From Helicostylum pulchrum (taxonomy: Eukaryota; Mucoromycota; Mucoromycetes; Mucorales; Mucoraceae), in NCBI GenBank assembly GCA_025677825.1, contig JAIXMO010000045.1:1-64000 (forward strand): a stretch of 64,000 nucleotides of DNA. The letters are read 5' to 3'. The notes beneath the pieces were generated by a model. The model was given only the letters and a program-made list of their open reading frames with translations, was not told where the DNA came from and did not search any database. Of this stretch, positions 10,465-24,195 are shown piece after piece (positions within the stretch are counted from its first letter, which is position 1; each line of letters opens with the position of its first letter). Made by a program: the position numbers and the translations under genes.

Positions 10465-11310
10465 ATGGAGGCACCTATTAAACATTATAACCGTGCTGAA
10501 TATATTGAAACAGTAAACAACACCACAGTGTTTTTTTTTTTTCGTTGTTGTTGTTTAAAAAAAAAAAAAACTTTTACGTTTAGGATACAGGAAATAAAGT
10601 TAGTAGAAAATCAGTTATTTGTGGAAGTCAAAATATTATTCTTGGTGGAAAAGTAAAAAAAAAAAAAAAGTTCATCTCAAAAAAAAAACTCGGTTAATGT
10701 TGACCCACGTTATTTAAAACATAGACCATTATTCAAACTGATTGTGTTATTCGAGGCGATTTAAGAAGAACAGGTGGTGGACACGCTGTAGTTATTGCTA
10801 TTGGTAGATATTGTTTACTTTCTCAAAGTTCAATTATTAGACCACCTTATAAAACATATAAAGGGTAAAAAAAAAAAAAAAAGAAAAAAAAAAGATTTGT
10901 ATTGATAACATACAATTTTTTTAAAAAAAATAGCATATTCAGCTATTATCCTATGAAGATTGGAGATCATGTAACTATCGGAGAAGGAAGTATTGTAGAG
11001 GCAGCGACTATTGGATCACACGTTAATATTGGAAAGAATTGTATTATTGTAAGAGGCAAAAATAGAGATAAAGAGAAAGAGAGATATGGGGAAGGTTAAC
11101 GTGGTTTTTATATAGGGACGATTTGCAATTATTAAGGATTGTTGTTGTATTGCAGATAATACGATTATTCCACCAAATACAGTTGTACCTTCATTTAGTG
11201 TATACTCTGGTTCACCAGGAAAATATCAAGATGAATTACCAGAGTGTACACAAGAGCTTTATGAAAACAAGACCAAGGATTATTACGCAAAATTTACACC
11301 AAAAGACTAG
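10465..11310 (+). CDS. dynactin subunit 5 (p25), left-handed beta-helix
   Basis: Five exons join in frame: 10465-10512, 10584-10652, 10725-10864, 10934-11048 and 11116-11310, for 188 residues. The protein carries the hexapeptide-repeat beta-helix pattern ([53 protein letters not shown]) and the p25 signatures [13 protein letters not shown] and [12 protein letters not shown]. p25 sits at the pointed end of the dynactin shoulder/Arp1 filament with p27, Arp11 and p62 and contributes to cargo (endosome) recruitment of dynein in filamentous fungi. Length matches the family. Confidence 0.93.
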
Positions 11311-11572
11311 TTTTAAAAAAACAAATACCCCTTTTCTCTCTCTTTGTAATAAAATTTTAATTTCACCTGTCATTTATATGGACCCCACAATGCCTGGTTT
11401 TTTTATTTTATTTTTGTTACAAACAAACTTTATTGTTTGGAAACTCGATCAAGTTACCTATGCCTAGGGCTTTTTTTTTTTTCCCTCTCTAATATATATA
11501 TATATATTGTATACTTTTTTTTTTTTATTTTTTTTTTTTCTAGTAGAGTTTTCTCTTTTGAAGTAAAAAAAA

Positions 11573-14378
11573 ATGAAGCTATTGACCATTATTAGTTGGT
11601 TTTTATTATGCCAACTGGTAAGACCGCTGGAGAACACATTTGTGATTGAATTCGAAAGACCGATACACTCGTTCGCAAGCAAACGACACGTACTTAACAA
11701 GCGCTCGATATTTTACCAGCAATTAGATACCTATAATATCAGCTATCATGTTCGACACGAGTACAATGTCATCAACGCCGTCTCTGTAGAGTTCAAAACT
11801 CGAAACGATTCAAAGTTATTTTTTCAAAAGGCTTTAGGAGTCAAACGAGCATGGCCAGTGGTAAAATCTTATTTTTTATTAGTAAAAAAAAGAAAAAAAA
11901 AAATTAAACTTTTTTTTTTAAAAAATGGTTAGAATAATGTAGCAAAACCTACAGTGTATTTAAAACAAGCAGATGTAAATGATAGTATACCTTCCTTGTT
12001 CGGTATTTATAACGCAACAGGAATTACTAGAGTAAGAGAAGAATTAGGGTAAGAGTTAAAAAAAAAACCAAAACGAGTTATCTACTTAACTGATTCTCTC
12101 TATCTCTCTCGCGTGTGTTTAGCATTACGGGACAAGGTATTAAAGTAGGAATCATCGATACAGGCGTAGACTATATGCACCCAGGTCTAGGTGGCTGCTT
12201 CGGTCCCAACTGTCGAGTAGCGTACGGCTATGATTTTGTCGGCGACGCTTATACCGGAGAGAACGAAGCTATACCCGACAACGACCCTCGCGACACATGT
12301 AACGGACACGGTACACACGTTACAGGCATTATCGGCGCTCAAGACGATCAATTCACGGGCATTGCACCTCAAGTCACGTTTGGAGCGTACCGTATCTTTG
12401 GGTGTGATGGAAGTAGTACCGACGATGTGATTATGAAGGCGATGGAGATGGCGTATACCGACGGCATGGATATTATTAACTTGTCGTTGGGCGATGTTGG
12501 GTGGCCGGAATCTCCTGCTTCTCTGTTGGCGGATGCGCTTGCTTTGAAGGGAATGATTGTTTGTGCTGCAGCGGGAAATGAAGGTGATAGAGGTATGTTT
12601 GAAGTAGGCGCTCCGTCATTAGGAAAACATGCTTTGTCGGTTGCTAGTATTGATAATACGCATGTTCTTTCGCATACGATTAAAATTGCAGATTTGACAA
12701 TTGGTAAAATAATTAAAAAAAAAACGTATGTATTTAGTTCTAATTTTTTTTTTTTAAAAAAAAAGGGTATACTACGGCGTCAGGAGATATATTTAATATT
12801 AGTTCGGCTTATTTGATTTCTTCCAGTCAAGACTTTTTAGCTGATAACGATGGATGTGAGCCTTTAGACATTGACGCGCGAGGAAAAGTGGTGTTGATGA
12901 ACCGTGGTGGATGTATGTTTACAAAAAAGATTTTGCATGCAGAGCAAGTAGGTGCTATAGGCGTCCTTATTTACAACAACAATCCAGGACCTGTTACACC
13001 TTCGGTACCAAAGAATTCAGTTCGTGTTGATTACGGTGGCATCTCCAAAGAAGACGGGTATAATTTATTTCACCTGCTTCAAAAGAAGCCTGATAGTAAA
13101 GCAAGCTTTTTAAAAGTGGACCAAAGTTTTCCGGTACCGACTGCTGGGTCGATTAGTTCGTTTAGTTCGTGGGGTCTTGGTCCTGATTTAAGCTTGAAAC
13201 CCGATTTGAGCGCGCCTGGTGGTCAGATTTATTCAACGTATCCTGTGGCGATGGGTGGGTACGCTACTCTCAGTGGTACAAGTATGGCAAGTCCCTATGT
13301 TGCTGGTGTTGTCGCGTTACTGCAGCAGTCCAGAGGCGGTAATCGAAGTATTGGTGTAGATGAAGTGCGAACCATGCTGATTAATAATGGACACCCGTTT
13401 AATTTGTTTGGAACTGAAGCTTTAGAATCTGTTGCTAGACAAGGGTCTGGGTTGATTGATGTGTATCAAGCCGTCAAATCCAATACGGTCGTTTCTCCAG
13501 AGCAAATTCGGTTGAATGATATTGAACATAGTGCAGAGAATTTCGAGTACACTTTTACGATCAAGAATAATGGTAGATTGGCGAGCGAGTACAAAATTAG
13601 TCATTTGGTAGCAAGTACAGCACAAGGATTTGAGCATACACTGGAACAAGGTCAAAATATATCTCCCTTGAAGACACCTATCCTGCTATCAGATCATCAA
13701 GTAGAGGCCGTGGTGGAAGTACCGGATCAACTGATCTTTGTGAAACCAAATGAAGAGACTAATGTCACTGTACGTATTATACCACCTGTGAATTCGAGTC
13801 AAGTGCCACCTTCGATTTATTCCGGGTACATTGTCGTGACGAAAAATCAAGAGAGAGAAGACGTGATTCATGTACCGTATGCTGGCTTTACGTCCAACTT
13901 GAATGCGTTACCTGTGCTTGTCAAGAATGAAACGATGCCAGCTATTATGAGCCAAAGGGTGAGTGTGCTGACACCGGCGCTACTTTCGTTCCAGCTGGCA
14001 GAAGCGTCACCGTTAGTGACGATTACAGCAGTGAATGCAGCAGATGTAAGTCAAGAATTCGGGCTTATTCCAGGCGGGTACTCTAGGTTCATGGGAAGAA
14101 ATGTGGTTGAGGATGCAGGGGATATGATGATGATGTCTTGGTACGGAAATGTGGCAGATAGCCCAGAGCAGGCGTCGTTTGGGGTGATGCCGCAGAGGGT
14201 GGTGGAAGAAGGAAGGATAAAGGCAAGTAATTCCGTCGGGTTTGATATGGCGACGTTGGGTACAAGGTTGGCAAGAGGAAGTTATAAGTTGAAGGTCATG
14301 GCTTTGCATGCGTTTGGAAACCCTGAAAATGAGGGTGATTATGATGTTTGGGTGTCACCTGAAATATTTTTAGATTAG
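11573..14378 (+). CDS. secreted subtilisin-like serine protease (S8) with PA insert and C-terminal Fn3-like region
   Basis: Exons 11573-11860, 11933-12048, 12123-12703 and 12766-14378 give 865 residues. A hydrophobic N-terminal signal (LLTIISWFLLCQLV) is followed by an inhibitor-type propeptide. The catalytic triad is visible: Asp in GIIDTGVDYMHP (about 147), His in NGHGTHVTG (about 197) and Ser in GTSMASPYVAG (about 501). A protease-associated domain (GKVVLMNRGGCMFTKKI ... GAIGVLIYNNN) is inserted between His and Ser. The region after about 560 resembles the Fn3-like (DUF1034) extension of C5a-peptidase/minor extracellular protease-type subtilases. It is probably exported and processed in the secretory pathway; substrates are unknown. 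Several Asn-X-Ser/Thr sites are present. Confidence 0.9.
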
Positions 14379-14714
14379 AATTATAATAAAAAAAAGTCCA
14401 GATTAATGCTAATTTGCTGAGTTACTAAAGTGCTTCGTTCTTCTTTGTGAATAATAATAAAAAAAAAGGTGATGAATTTTTTAATAAAGGTACGAGTTAT
14501 TGAAAGTTTATAGTTCTTTCAATTCGTAAAAAAGTAGCCCATTTTGTAAAACTTTACTTAAATGAAAAAATGAGGATATGTGTACGAAAAAAAAAAAAAC
14601 CTTAACTCGACGTCATTAAATACCACAGAGTAGTATAAAAAAGACGACCTTTTTTTAAAACCCCCTTTTTTTCTTTTCTCTCTCTTTTTTTATATATTAT
14701 AAAAAAAAAAAAAG
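14379..14714. promoter_or_regulatory. intergenic; promoter of the TBC-domain gene
   Basis: 335 bp, AT-rich. A TATAAAA-like sequence at about 14634-14641 lies 75 bp before the ATG, followed by a T-rich tract. Nothing else is recognised. Confidence 0.4.
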
Positions 14715-17700
14715 ATGACTTCATCTAATTTAGCATTTGACCTATTTACTTTACCAACTCAAGTAGACAATGGAGCGTTTTGGACAAACTTGAAAGAAAC
14801 AAATTTTTTTATTTTACAGCAAGCAAAGACACAAAAGAGTGGACTTATGAGAAGTGTGCTGGGCACCTTACAAAATGTGTAAAGTATATATCTTGGATAC
14901 GTTGTGTGTAGTTACTTACTTGTTGTTGTAGATTGGATACAAAGCAATCACCCTATCGTATATTATTTAGACGTGCCAGTGGATCTAGTTTTTTACAAGT
15001 GGCAGTAGCTGAAACCGAAAAAAAAGCACAAGTTGTATGGGCTTGGATCGAAAGTAAGGTGGTTTTAGCATACAGATAAAAAAAAAAAAAACGTTGCTAA
15101 TATCTTTCTTTTTTTTTTAAGGTAACTTGCAACCTTTACTCGATAGTTTAGAACATGATGAAAGAGAACCATTTGTTGTAACAAAGATAAACTCGATTGT
15201 TACACGCAGAGGTTAACCTAAAAAATTGTATGTGTGTGTGTATGCTTTTTTTTTAACATGCTTTTAAAATATAGACTCTGGTACAGATGAAATTTCTACA
15301 GATGAAAAAGTTAGAAAGGCTTCAAGAAGTTTTCGACAAACGTTTGATGTATCACCTTCTGAAAGACTTGTGAATTGTAAAGTGCAAAAAAAAAAAAAAA
15401 GAAAAAAAAAAAAAAGAAAAAAAAAAAAAAGAAGAGAGAACATACCAACTTTTTTTCTATTTATAGATTATTCAAGTGCGTATCATACCAACCGATTTAC
15501 AAGTCAAGGTTGGCTTTACATTAGTGAAAATTATCTTGCGTTTTATTCTTTTTTACTTGGTTATGAAACCAAATTGTTGATTGAGTTAAAGGACATTCAA
15601 GATATTAAAAAGGAAAAATCAAAACGAGGTGTTTTTTCTGACGCCATTAAAATCTCCATGAAGGATAAAAGCGAGGTATATACATATATAAAAAAAGAAA
15701 GAGAGAAAAAGAAAGTATAAACTAAATATACTCTCTTTCTAGCACTTTTTCTCTAATCTTTTTAAAAGAGATGAAGTATCAGATATTTTAGTTCAATTGA
15801 CTGGATTAGCTATGCAACGAGTATTAAAAAGCACAGCATTGGAACATGCACCAGGAAGTGATGTTTCAATTGAGATCAAGGACAGTGACATTGAAGCTGT
15901 AAAGGATAGTGAGATTGCGTCCAACAAGATGGCGTCTTTACCAGCCAACGAAATTCGTAAATTAATGCAACCGTTAAAGACCAACTTGGCAGCACAGAAA
16001 CGAGACGAACGATTTAGAGCCAGGTTTCGGTTACCCCTTACTGAGCACTTGACATTTGCTATTAGCGCAGTGCACCCAGTCGAAGAAGAAAGCTCAGCAG
16101 ATGCGAATGAAAGAAAAGTGACAGAGTATAATGGAATCGTTAGCTTGTCAGAAGCGTACCTTACGTTTAATTCCATAGATCAAGGTCGGTATTTTGAAAT
16201 CGTGATGCCGCTGTATACTATTCGACGTGTAGAGAAAATTGTGGATAAGGTTCGTTCGTTTGCTATCAAGATTGTCAATTGGCATCAAGCAGAATCTATT
16301 TATTATTTAAATGTGTAGGTTTTTTTTTTTTTTTTTTTTTGGTATAAAAAAGGAGGTGAGGTGAGACTTATTTTTTTTTTATTTCAGGAACGAAAAGGAG
16401 TATGAAAACTTTTCAGCTACATTAACGAGTAATTTACGTAATCAAATCAAGCACATGAAAATGATGAAACAGTTTTTAACTACTTGTGCGTCCGAAGCAG
16501 TTGTAGTAGACAAATCCGTAGAAGAAATGGATTTAATTCCTGGTGGGCTTGGGTTATTATTTGAGTTTCCTGGTGATCCCAAAAAGCTAAAAGAAAAGAG
16601 TAAAATGAAGCTGTGGAAAAAGTACTTTAACGGTAAATATAATAATAATAATAATCTTGTATAAAAAAAAGCATTATATAACTTGTATATATTAGAGTAT
16701 GGAAGAAATTTAACTATTTCAAAGACTCCTCGTTTCGCTAAATTGATTCGAGTGGGATTACCTAACCGATTACGTGGAGAGATTTGGGAAATTTGCTCGG
16801 GAGCTATTTTTGAAAGGTTTATGAATCAAGGATTATACGACCGTATCTTGGAAGAGAATAAGAATAGAAATTCACTTAGTTTGGAAGAGATTGAAAAGGA
16901 TTTAAATCGATCTTTGCCAGAGTATAAGGCGTATCAACAAGAAGAAGGTATTAATAGTTTAAGAAGAGTGTTGAGTGCTTATTCTTGGAAGGATCCTGAG
17001 TTGGGGTATTGTCAAGCTATGAATATTGTTACTTCTGCTCTCCTCATGTAAGTCTTTTTTTTTTTTTTTTTGTATGAAAACTATTACACACTAAAAAAAA
17101 TAATAGTTATATGAGTGAGGAACAAGCTTTCTTTACTCTAAGTGTATTGTGTGATGATTTGTTACCCGGTTATTACAGTACATCCATGTACGGTGCTTTA
17201 TTGGATCAAATTATTTTTGAACACTTGTTGGAAAAGACAATGCCGAAATTACACGCACACTTTAAGGAAACGGACATTCAACTTTCAGTTGCTTGTTTGC
17301 CTTGGTTTCTTAGTCTCTACATCAACTCGATGCCATTGTTATTTGCTTTCCGAGTATTGGATTGTTTCTTTATGGAAGGACCTAAAGTGTTATTTCAAAT
17401 TGGGTAATTTTTGTTTAATAATTATTTGCTTATAAACATTTTTATTAATATTTTTTTTTGGCAAATTAGGCTTGGTAAGGAATCATGTATTAAACATGTA
17501 TTATTCTAGTTGTTTCTTAACCTTAATTTTTTTTTTTTAAAAAAAAAAAGCTATTCTTAAAATTAATGGAGATGAATTATTGCAAGCAACTGATGATGGT
17601 GTATTTATGGATATTTTAAAGCAGTACTTTAATAGTCTTGATACACCATTATACCCAAACTCGGATAACCCTAAAGCCAAGAACTTGACTGTACGTATAC

Positions 17701-19062
17701 GCATATATATATTTTGTATAAAGCATTGGTTTTCTTATTTACCTTTTTTAATGTGTAGAGATTTAACGAGTTATTGTTGGTCGCGTATCGTGAGTTTAGT
17801 AATGTGACAGACGAGCTTGTTCGAGAATTAAGACAAACACATCAATTGAAAGTGGTAGCCGGTATTGAATCGTTTACAAAGCGATCTGCGGTAAGAAATA
17901 TTGAGAATACAGCAGGATTAGATAAACAAGAATTAGGTATTGTTTATGATAAATTCTATAATGTGTTGTACTACAAACAAAAATCGATGGAAAGAAATGA
18001 TTCTCGAATGGATATGAAATCATTTCAATTATTTATTGGATCGTTAGCACCTTGGGCTAAAGTTGAATCAAATCAAGAGAATCAAGATGAACTTCAGTAT
18101 AAAGTTGCGCAAAAGTTTTTTAATCAATTGTTTAAATTATTTGATGTCAATAATACACAAAGTTTAAGTTTAAAGGTAAAAAAAAAAAACTAGAGCGCAA
18201 ATAGAAAACTAAGGCACGTTTTTTTTTTTATTTAGGATGTTATTATTGGGATTGGATCTATCTATAAAGGGGATTTGAACTCGCAAATTAAACTCTTCTT
18301 TCAGTTGCACGATGTTGATAAAGACGATTATTTAAACAAGGATGAAGTATTACAATTATCAGAAACTTTGCTTTGGATATTTAGAAATACGTCCGGTGAA
18401 GAACACCTAAGTGCAGTTTCGACTTTCCTTCATCATGCATTTGAATACTCGGAAACCAAAGGAGATGATCAATTCTTATCTTTAGGTTCTCTAAGGTAAA
18501 AAAAAAAAAAAAAAAAGGAAAACAATGGCAATATGGAAAGTAACACAAAATATATAGAATGATTGTTCTTGCCGATGAAGTTTTAGAAACTTTTTTTGAT
18601 CATGAGTTTGCAAGCACTTTTAAATTGACCGAAAAAGCAACCGAGCAACAGAGAAGTCTTGGAAGAGAAATATTTGATAACTTACTTGCGACCGGTACGA
18701 AATTGGCTACCAGTACTGGTGTAGTGAGACCTCAGTTATTGAAAGAAAAATCAAGTGAGGTGTTTACTGTTTCTCCTACTATTACTGAAACGTCTATCTC
18801 TACCACTGAATTGGAAGCTACGATTGATGCTATTAAAGAAACTAAATTGGAAAAGAAGGATTTGTTATCAATGGTTGATAGTAAAGAGGAGAAACAAGTT
18901 GCTCCCTCTCCAGTAGCAGTAGTAGAAAAGAAGGATGCATATGTTTTAGGTGATGATTCGGATAATGATGATTCGGACGATGAAGAAGAAGAAGACTTGA
19001 GTCCTGACGTATTAGAAGAAGTAGATAGACTATTAAAAGAGTATGGCGATGAAGAAGATTAA
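14715..19062 (+). CDS. TBC1D8/TBC1D9-type Rab GTPase-activating protein (GRAM-GRAM-TBC-EF-hand)
   Basis: Fourteen exons join in frame: 14715-14878, 14932-15053, 15122-15211, 15275-15376, 15467-15675, 15743-16314, 16388-16632, 16696-17047, 17107-17403, 17470-17474, 17551-17690, 17759-18175, 18236-18495 and 18558-19062 (1159 residues). A first GRAM domain holds SERLVNYYSSAY and [15 protein letters not shown]; a second follows. The TBC domain has [15 protein letters not shown], the arginine finger in [12 protein letters not shown] and the glutamine finger in GYCQAMN. An EF-hand loop is seen at [15 protein letters not shown]. The C-terminus is acidic. Such proteins accelerate GTP hydrolysis on Rabs in endosomal traffic. 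The tenth exon is only 5 bases (17470-17474) and is needed to keep GLAILKING in frame. Confidence 0.92.
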
Positions 19063-19223
19063 AATAAATATTTTATTATTACAATGACGAAATAGTAGCA
19101 GTTTTTTGTGTGACTGAATAACTTTTTTTTCAGAGTCAAGTAATAAGGGTTTTTTTTTATTATTTTATTACTCTTTTTTCTTTTTCTTATTTAATTTTTT
19201 TTTTTTTTTATGCTTGCATAATT

Positions 19224-22200
19224 ATGAGTTTACAATCCCCTACGAGCAATACAGACTTGGCTAGAAAGCCAAGCCTATTACAGCGAAATAGTAGTCAGTT
19301 ATTACAGCATGCATCAAAGTTTAGTTTAAGAAGGTCACTTACAACCAAAGTATCTACTTCGCCACAAATACAACAACAACCGAGACCCTCTATTTCATTT
19401 TCTTCTTCTTCTGCTTTAGCAAACTATAAATCCATGACCCCTTCTTTACCTTTAAACGAATATATACCTCCTCCACCTTTTACTGCAGACACGAGTTTAA
19501 ATAGTTCAGGTTAGATTCATTTTTTTATTATTATTATTGTTTAGATATATATCGACTCTTCTTTTTCTTCTTTTAGGGTCACATCATCATCAGGATACAA
19601 GAATATTATCGTCTATACCGGAAAACAGACAACAATCAACTTTTAAAAGTACAAGTCAACCTCTTTATTACCGTGCATTTTTATCATCTATTGCATTTGA
19701 ATTTAAAAGGCGAATTATTTTATCCGACCGAATTAAAAATGATATAGAATACCATAACGTATTTGATGGTAAAGAAGCTGTGGTAAAAAAAATAAAAAAT
19801 AAAAAACTAGTAGAAAAATATTGTTATTGTGTACTAAAAAATATATATATATATGTACAGGATAAATTAAAGGAAATAATTGGTACTACAGATCGATTAG
19901 TTGCTTTAAGAGTAGGTCGCGCACTGGAATCACAAAGATTCTTCCATGATGTGAATTATGAAAATCGACTGGTAGATGATATTATTGAAATATATCAGTT
20001 TAATGACTTGTTTTGGCACGGATATAATAATAACAGCAGTGATTCTAGCTCCAATGCATCTTTTTCTGTCACATCGACTGTGATTACGGATTATTATGAT
20101 GAGGAGTTTGATGAGGGTCAAAGTACTCCAGTTCAACAGCAAGAGGATGATTTGTTATTACCAAATGGTATTTATATTGAATTAACCCACTGTTATACTC
20201 CCACTTGTAGTAATTTATATCCGTGTTACAGTTACACGTGTCCTAAACGAGAGAAATTGGTATGTTAAGAGAGGGTCTATTTTTTTCAAAAAAAAAAACG
20301 AAATTAACTGGTTTTTTTTATTTCGTGTAGCGAAGACGTCCCCATAGTGTGGATACGAGAGAGAAAAGAGTTACTGCTTATGTATACGAAGTTGAAAAAC
20401 ATCAACCACTTTGGAGCCAAACCATTGACGAGTATATTGTACTATCTACACCATCGTTAGAGCGAAAGCGACAAGAAACCATTTTTGAATTAATCTATAC
20501 AGAAGAAAACTTTTTAAGCGATCTTGATTATGTGATAAAGGTAAAAAATATATATTATTTGAATTTTTTTTTACATTTATTAAAAAAAAATTAGATGTGG
20601 ATTGAACCGTTAAAACGAGAAGATATTATACCAAAGAATAGAAGAGAAGAATTTATCGAAAAAGTGTTTTCAAATTTAATTGATATACGTAACATCAGTA
20701 CGGGACTTAGCATTGCGCTTCGATCAAGACAACAAGAACATCCGATAGTTTCTCAAATTAGCGATATTATGGAATCACATGTTGGATTATTCGAGCCGTT
20801 TGTTTATTACGGTGCACGACAGCATCAGGGTAAACACATGTACGAACACGAACGTTACAATAACCCCAAATTCGCCTTGTTTGCTGAGAAGACCGAACGA
20901 GACATTTCGTCGCGAAAGCTGGAACTCAACGGGTACCTTACCAAACCCACAACACGATTGGGCAGATACACTCTCTTGCTGGACAAGATTCATGCGCGTA
21001 CTGCACCCAACCACCCAGACAAAGAAAACATACCGTATATTATTACCGCAATTAAACACTTGTTACAGAGTGTCAATGTGGCGGCAGGGGCAGCTAAAAA
21101 CCGATTTGATCTGGAATTAATTCATCGACATTTATCGTTTAAAAATAAAAGAGATACGATGAATTTAAGGCTGCTGGAAGAAGCGAGAACGGTTATTAAA
21201 CAAGGGGTGTTGCGAAAGAATACAAATGTAGAGTCGACAGAGTATCAAGTGGTTTTGTTTGATCATTATTTGGTTATTGCGAAAGTTAAAATGGTGAATG
21301 CAGTTGAACATTATTGTATTCAAAAGAGGGTAAAAAAAAAAAGTGATAAACAAAATGTGTATGTGTGTAGTTTCTTTAACCTTATTGTGTGTTTTATAGC
21401 CAATTCCTATTGAATTATTAGGTGTTCATTTACCAGAAACAGATCATACTTTGCAAAGAAGTCGATCCCCAAGTACGCGTATCAGTCCAGATCAACCGCT
21501 ACCTCAACATACCAAACAAGGTGTACCCATTACATTTTATCACCAAGGAAGTAATGCGTATGATACCATGGCACTGTACGCTGCCACAGAAAATAACCGC
21601 AAATCTTGGAATACAGCGATTCAAAAGCAAAGAGAAATAAAGTTTAAACGTAAACCTATTTTTGATCTAGTTGATACTGTGAAACGATATGAATTCTTTA
21701 CAGAAATTACCGTACACCAAATGGTTATTTTTGGTAAGTTTTTGTTTTTTAGTGAAAAGTAAAAACTATTGGTTTCTTAATATTCCTTTTAGATCAAGGG
21801 CGTTTGTATATGTTGGCGACGGATTCAGGTGTCTACGTAGGACCTTATAATTCTACAAGTGGTGTACCGCGCAAGATTCTTCCGCTGGAGCGAGTGTCCA
21901 AAGTACATGTGTTGGAAGAGTATCAGTTGTTGCTGGTGCTAGCGGATCAGACACTTTGGCAGTACCCGCTGGATATTACGTTGAATGGACAGGACCAGCA
22001 TAGTATTCATAACTTTGGTAGGAAGGTTCGAAACCACGTACCGTTCTTTCATGTGGGTACATGTCTTAATCAAACACTGGTTTGTATACCGCGCAAATCC
22101 GCTGTTCGTGGATCAGAAATTGATTTGTATCAACCTACTATGCCAAAGACGGAATTGAAAAAGAAGTCTTTATTGGGTAGACTATCGATTCGATCTTCTG

Positions 22201-22989
22201 CTACGCTGTCGTTGACAAATACACAAGTGGTGGCGTTAAAACCGCTTTACAGTCCGTATGATGTTTGGGCTATTGATACGACAAAGTCTTTAATGTTGTT
22301 GACTACACCTATTGGTATTATCGCCATTGATATGAAGACAAAGAAACCAGACGGTAAAAATAATCAATTAAGTTAAGGTTTCATTCTTTATTCACCTCTT
22401 TTTTTATTTAGCGTTACTGGATCCAAATGATAAATACTTGCAGTTTATTACAAGATATGAAAAGGCAGATTCTCAAATAACGATGAATCCTTTGTTTAAA
22501 AGAATTTCGGTATTTCTAGTACCCGATGGAAATTACCTCGTGTGTTATAATAGTAGGTACCCTGTTTTTTTTTAATTGTAAGTATAGTTATAGATTTATA
22601 TTATCCACTTCTTTCTTTTTTTAGAGTATGCCTTTTATATCGATAAAAAAGGTAGAAGAGCTCGTCGTAAATTTAAAATTGAGTGGGAAGGTCAACCAAC
22701 GTCTTTTGCATACCATCATCCTCATGTGATAGCGTTTGAACAACAATTTATTGAAATTCGTAGTGTTAATGATGTAAGTGTGGTTATTTTTTTGTAGTGC
22801 AAGTATATATAATTTTTATTTTAACACGTTTTATAGGGACATTTACAACAAGTTATACAAGAAAAAAACGTTTATTGTTTACAAAATGGTCATAAATCTA
22901 AAGACCAACTTATTTTAGGGACAATGTTGGATAAGACGAATTCACAGTATCAGCATATATTTGAGCTACAACCAATTCAAGCTTTATAA
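19224..22989 (+). CDS. Rho guanine-nucleotide exchange factor of the Rom1/Rom2 type (DEP-DH-PH-CNH)
   Basis: Ten exons (19224-19509, 19577-19782, 19861-20259, 20331-20540, 20595-21329, 21400-21733, 21793-22353, 22412-22552, 22625-22773, 22837-22989) join in frame to 1057 residues. A Ser/Thr/Gln-rich N-terminus is followed by a DEP domain (about 110-190; DRIKNDIEYHNVFDGKEAV), the DH domain beginning at RQETIFELIYTEENFLSDL with the helix LNGYLTKPTTRLGRYTLLL, a PH region, and a C-terminal citron-homology domain ending in CYNKYAFYIDKKG and a tail of about 80 residues. This order is that of the fungal Rom1/Rom2 exchange factors, which activate Rho1 in cell-wall integrity signalling. The tail-end exons are short but all in phase. 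Confidence 0.92.
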
Positions 22990-23061
22990 ATTCTCCTTTT
23001 TTGTTCTTTTAATTATATACCCCACTTCTCTCTTTCTCTTTTCTTATATAAAAAAAAAAGT

Positions 23062-24195
23062 ATGGTGAAACAACAACAATTATCAAATAATAAAAAAGTA
23101 TTACAAGACCAAGTAGTTCGTTTAAATAACGAAATAGAAGAACTACAACTAGAACGTGAAGAGTCGAAAAAGAATGTACTTCATTTTATGCAAGAAGCCG
23201 ATGGGACTCGTCAAGAGTTAATAAAAGCTCATGCGTTACTGGATGAATTAAGTTCATGTCAGATGGGTTACCATTCACCTCCACCAGAACAAGATGTTCA
23301 AAAACCAAAGATATCCAGTCTTTTATCGAAACTAAGTGACTTGGACGAAGCGAAATTATCCAGGCTGTTCTTATTACTTGAAGAACCTGATTTAAAAGAT
23401 CAATTGGATGAAACAATACAATTGTTAAATACACAAACAAACCAAAACTTGTTACTAATAGATGAACTGGATCAGATCAAACAAGAGTACCAAGCCACAC
23501 GTGCTGCACTCAAAGTGGAAAACGAACGGGCTGAAATCATTGAAAAAAGATGGAAAGAATCCGAAAGTAATTTGGAACAAACTGAATCAACAATACAATC
23601 TTTAAATAAAGAATTGGATCTTTTTAGACAACAGGAATGGAAGACCACTTCGGATAATACTTTGTCCGATATATTATGCACTTTAGAAAATAAGCATCGC
23701 GAAGTAGTTGAACAGTTGGGTACGATACAGATCAATCTAGAGGAAAAGGAAAAAGAGGCCTTGGTTTGGCAAGAAAAGTATCAAGTTCTACACGTTGCTC
23801 ATGTGAGTTATTTATATATCTTTTTTTTTAGGGCTTATGCTGACTAAAACTTTATTATTTTAGACACAAATGGAAAATAAACAAACTGATTTAGATGCAT
23901 CGAAAATGAGAGAAAATCACTTAAGGACAATAAACAAGACATTAAGAGATGAAGTACGAAAAGCGAATAAAGTACAAGAAGAAACTGTTAATATTGAATA
24001 TCTTCGTAATGTCATGATTAAGTTTTTAGAAAAGAGGAGTACCAGAGTAAGTCTTTATATTCTACTTTTTTCTTTTTTGTTTTACTTATATAAAATACTT
24101 AGGCTCAATTGGTACCAATCTTATCTACGTTACTACAGTGTTCTAATGATGAAAAATCGAGACTAAGTAAACTTATTAGGAATAAAGTAACTTGA
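23062..24195 (+). CDS. GRIP-domain coiled-coil protein (golgin)
   Basis: Exons 23062-23802, 23864-24046 and 24103-24195 give 338 residues. Residues 1 to about 285 are almost entirely heptad-rich coiled coil (Gln/Glu/Leu). The end contains a GRIP domain: NIEYLRNVMIKFLEKR then LVPILSTLLQCSNDEK, with the invariant Tyr and the helical pattern. GRIP domains bind Arl1-GTP on trans-Golgi membranes and tether incoming vesicles; a yeast counterpart is Imh1. At 338 residues it is shorter than most golgins. The start lies 72 bp after the stop of the Rho GEF gene, so the two share a very short intergenic space with a pyrimidine tract. Confidence 0.85.

Noticed and set aside
14013..14309. Minus-strand His/Ser/Pro-rich frames within the subtilisin gene
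   Set aside because: They lie opposite a conserved protease frame and have no recognisable content.
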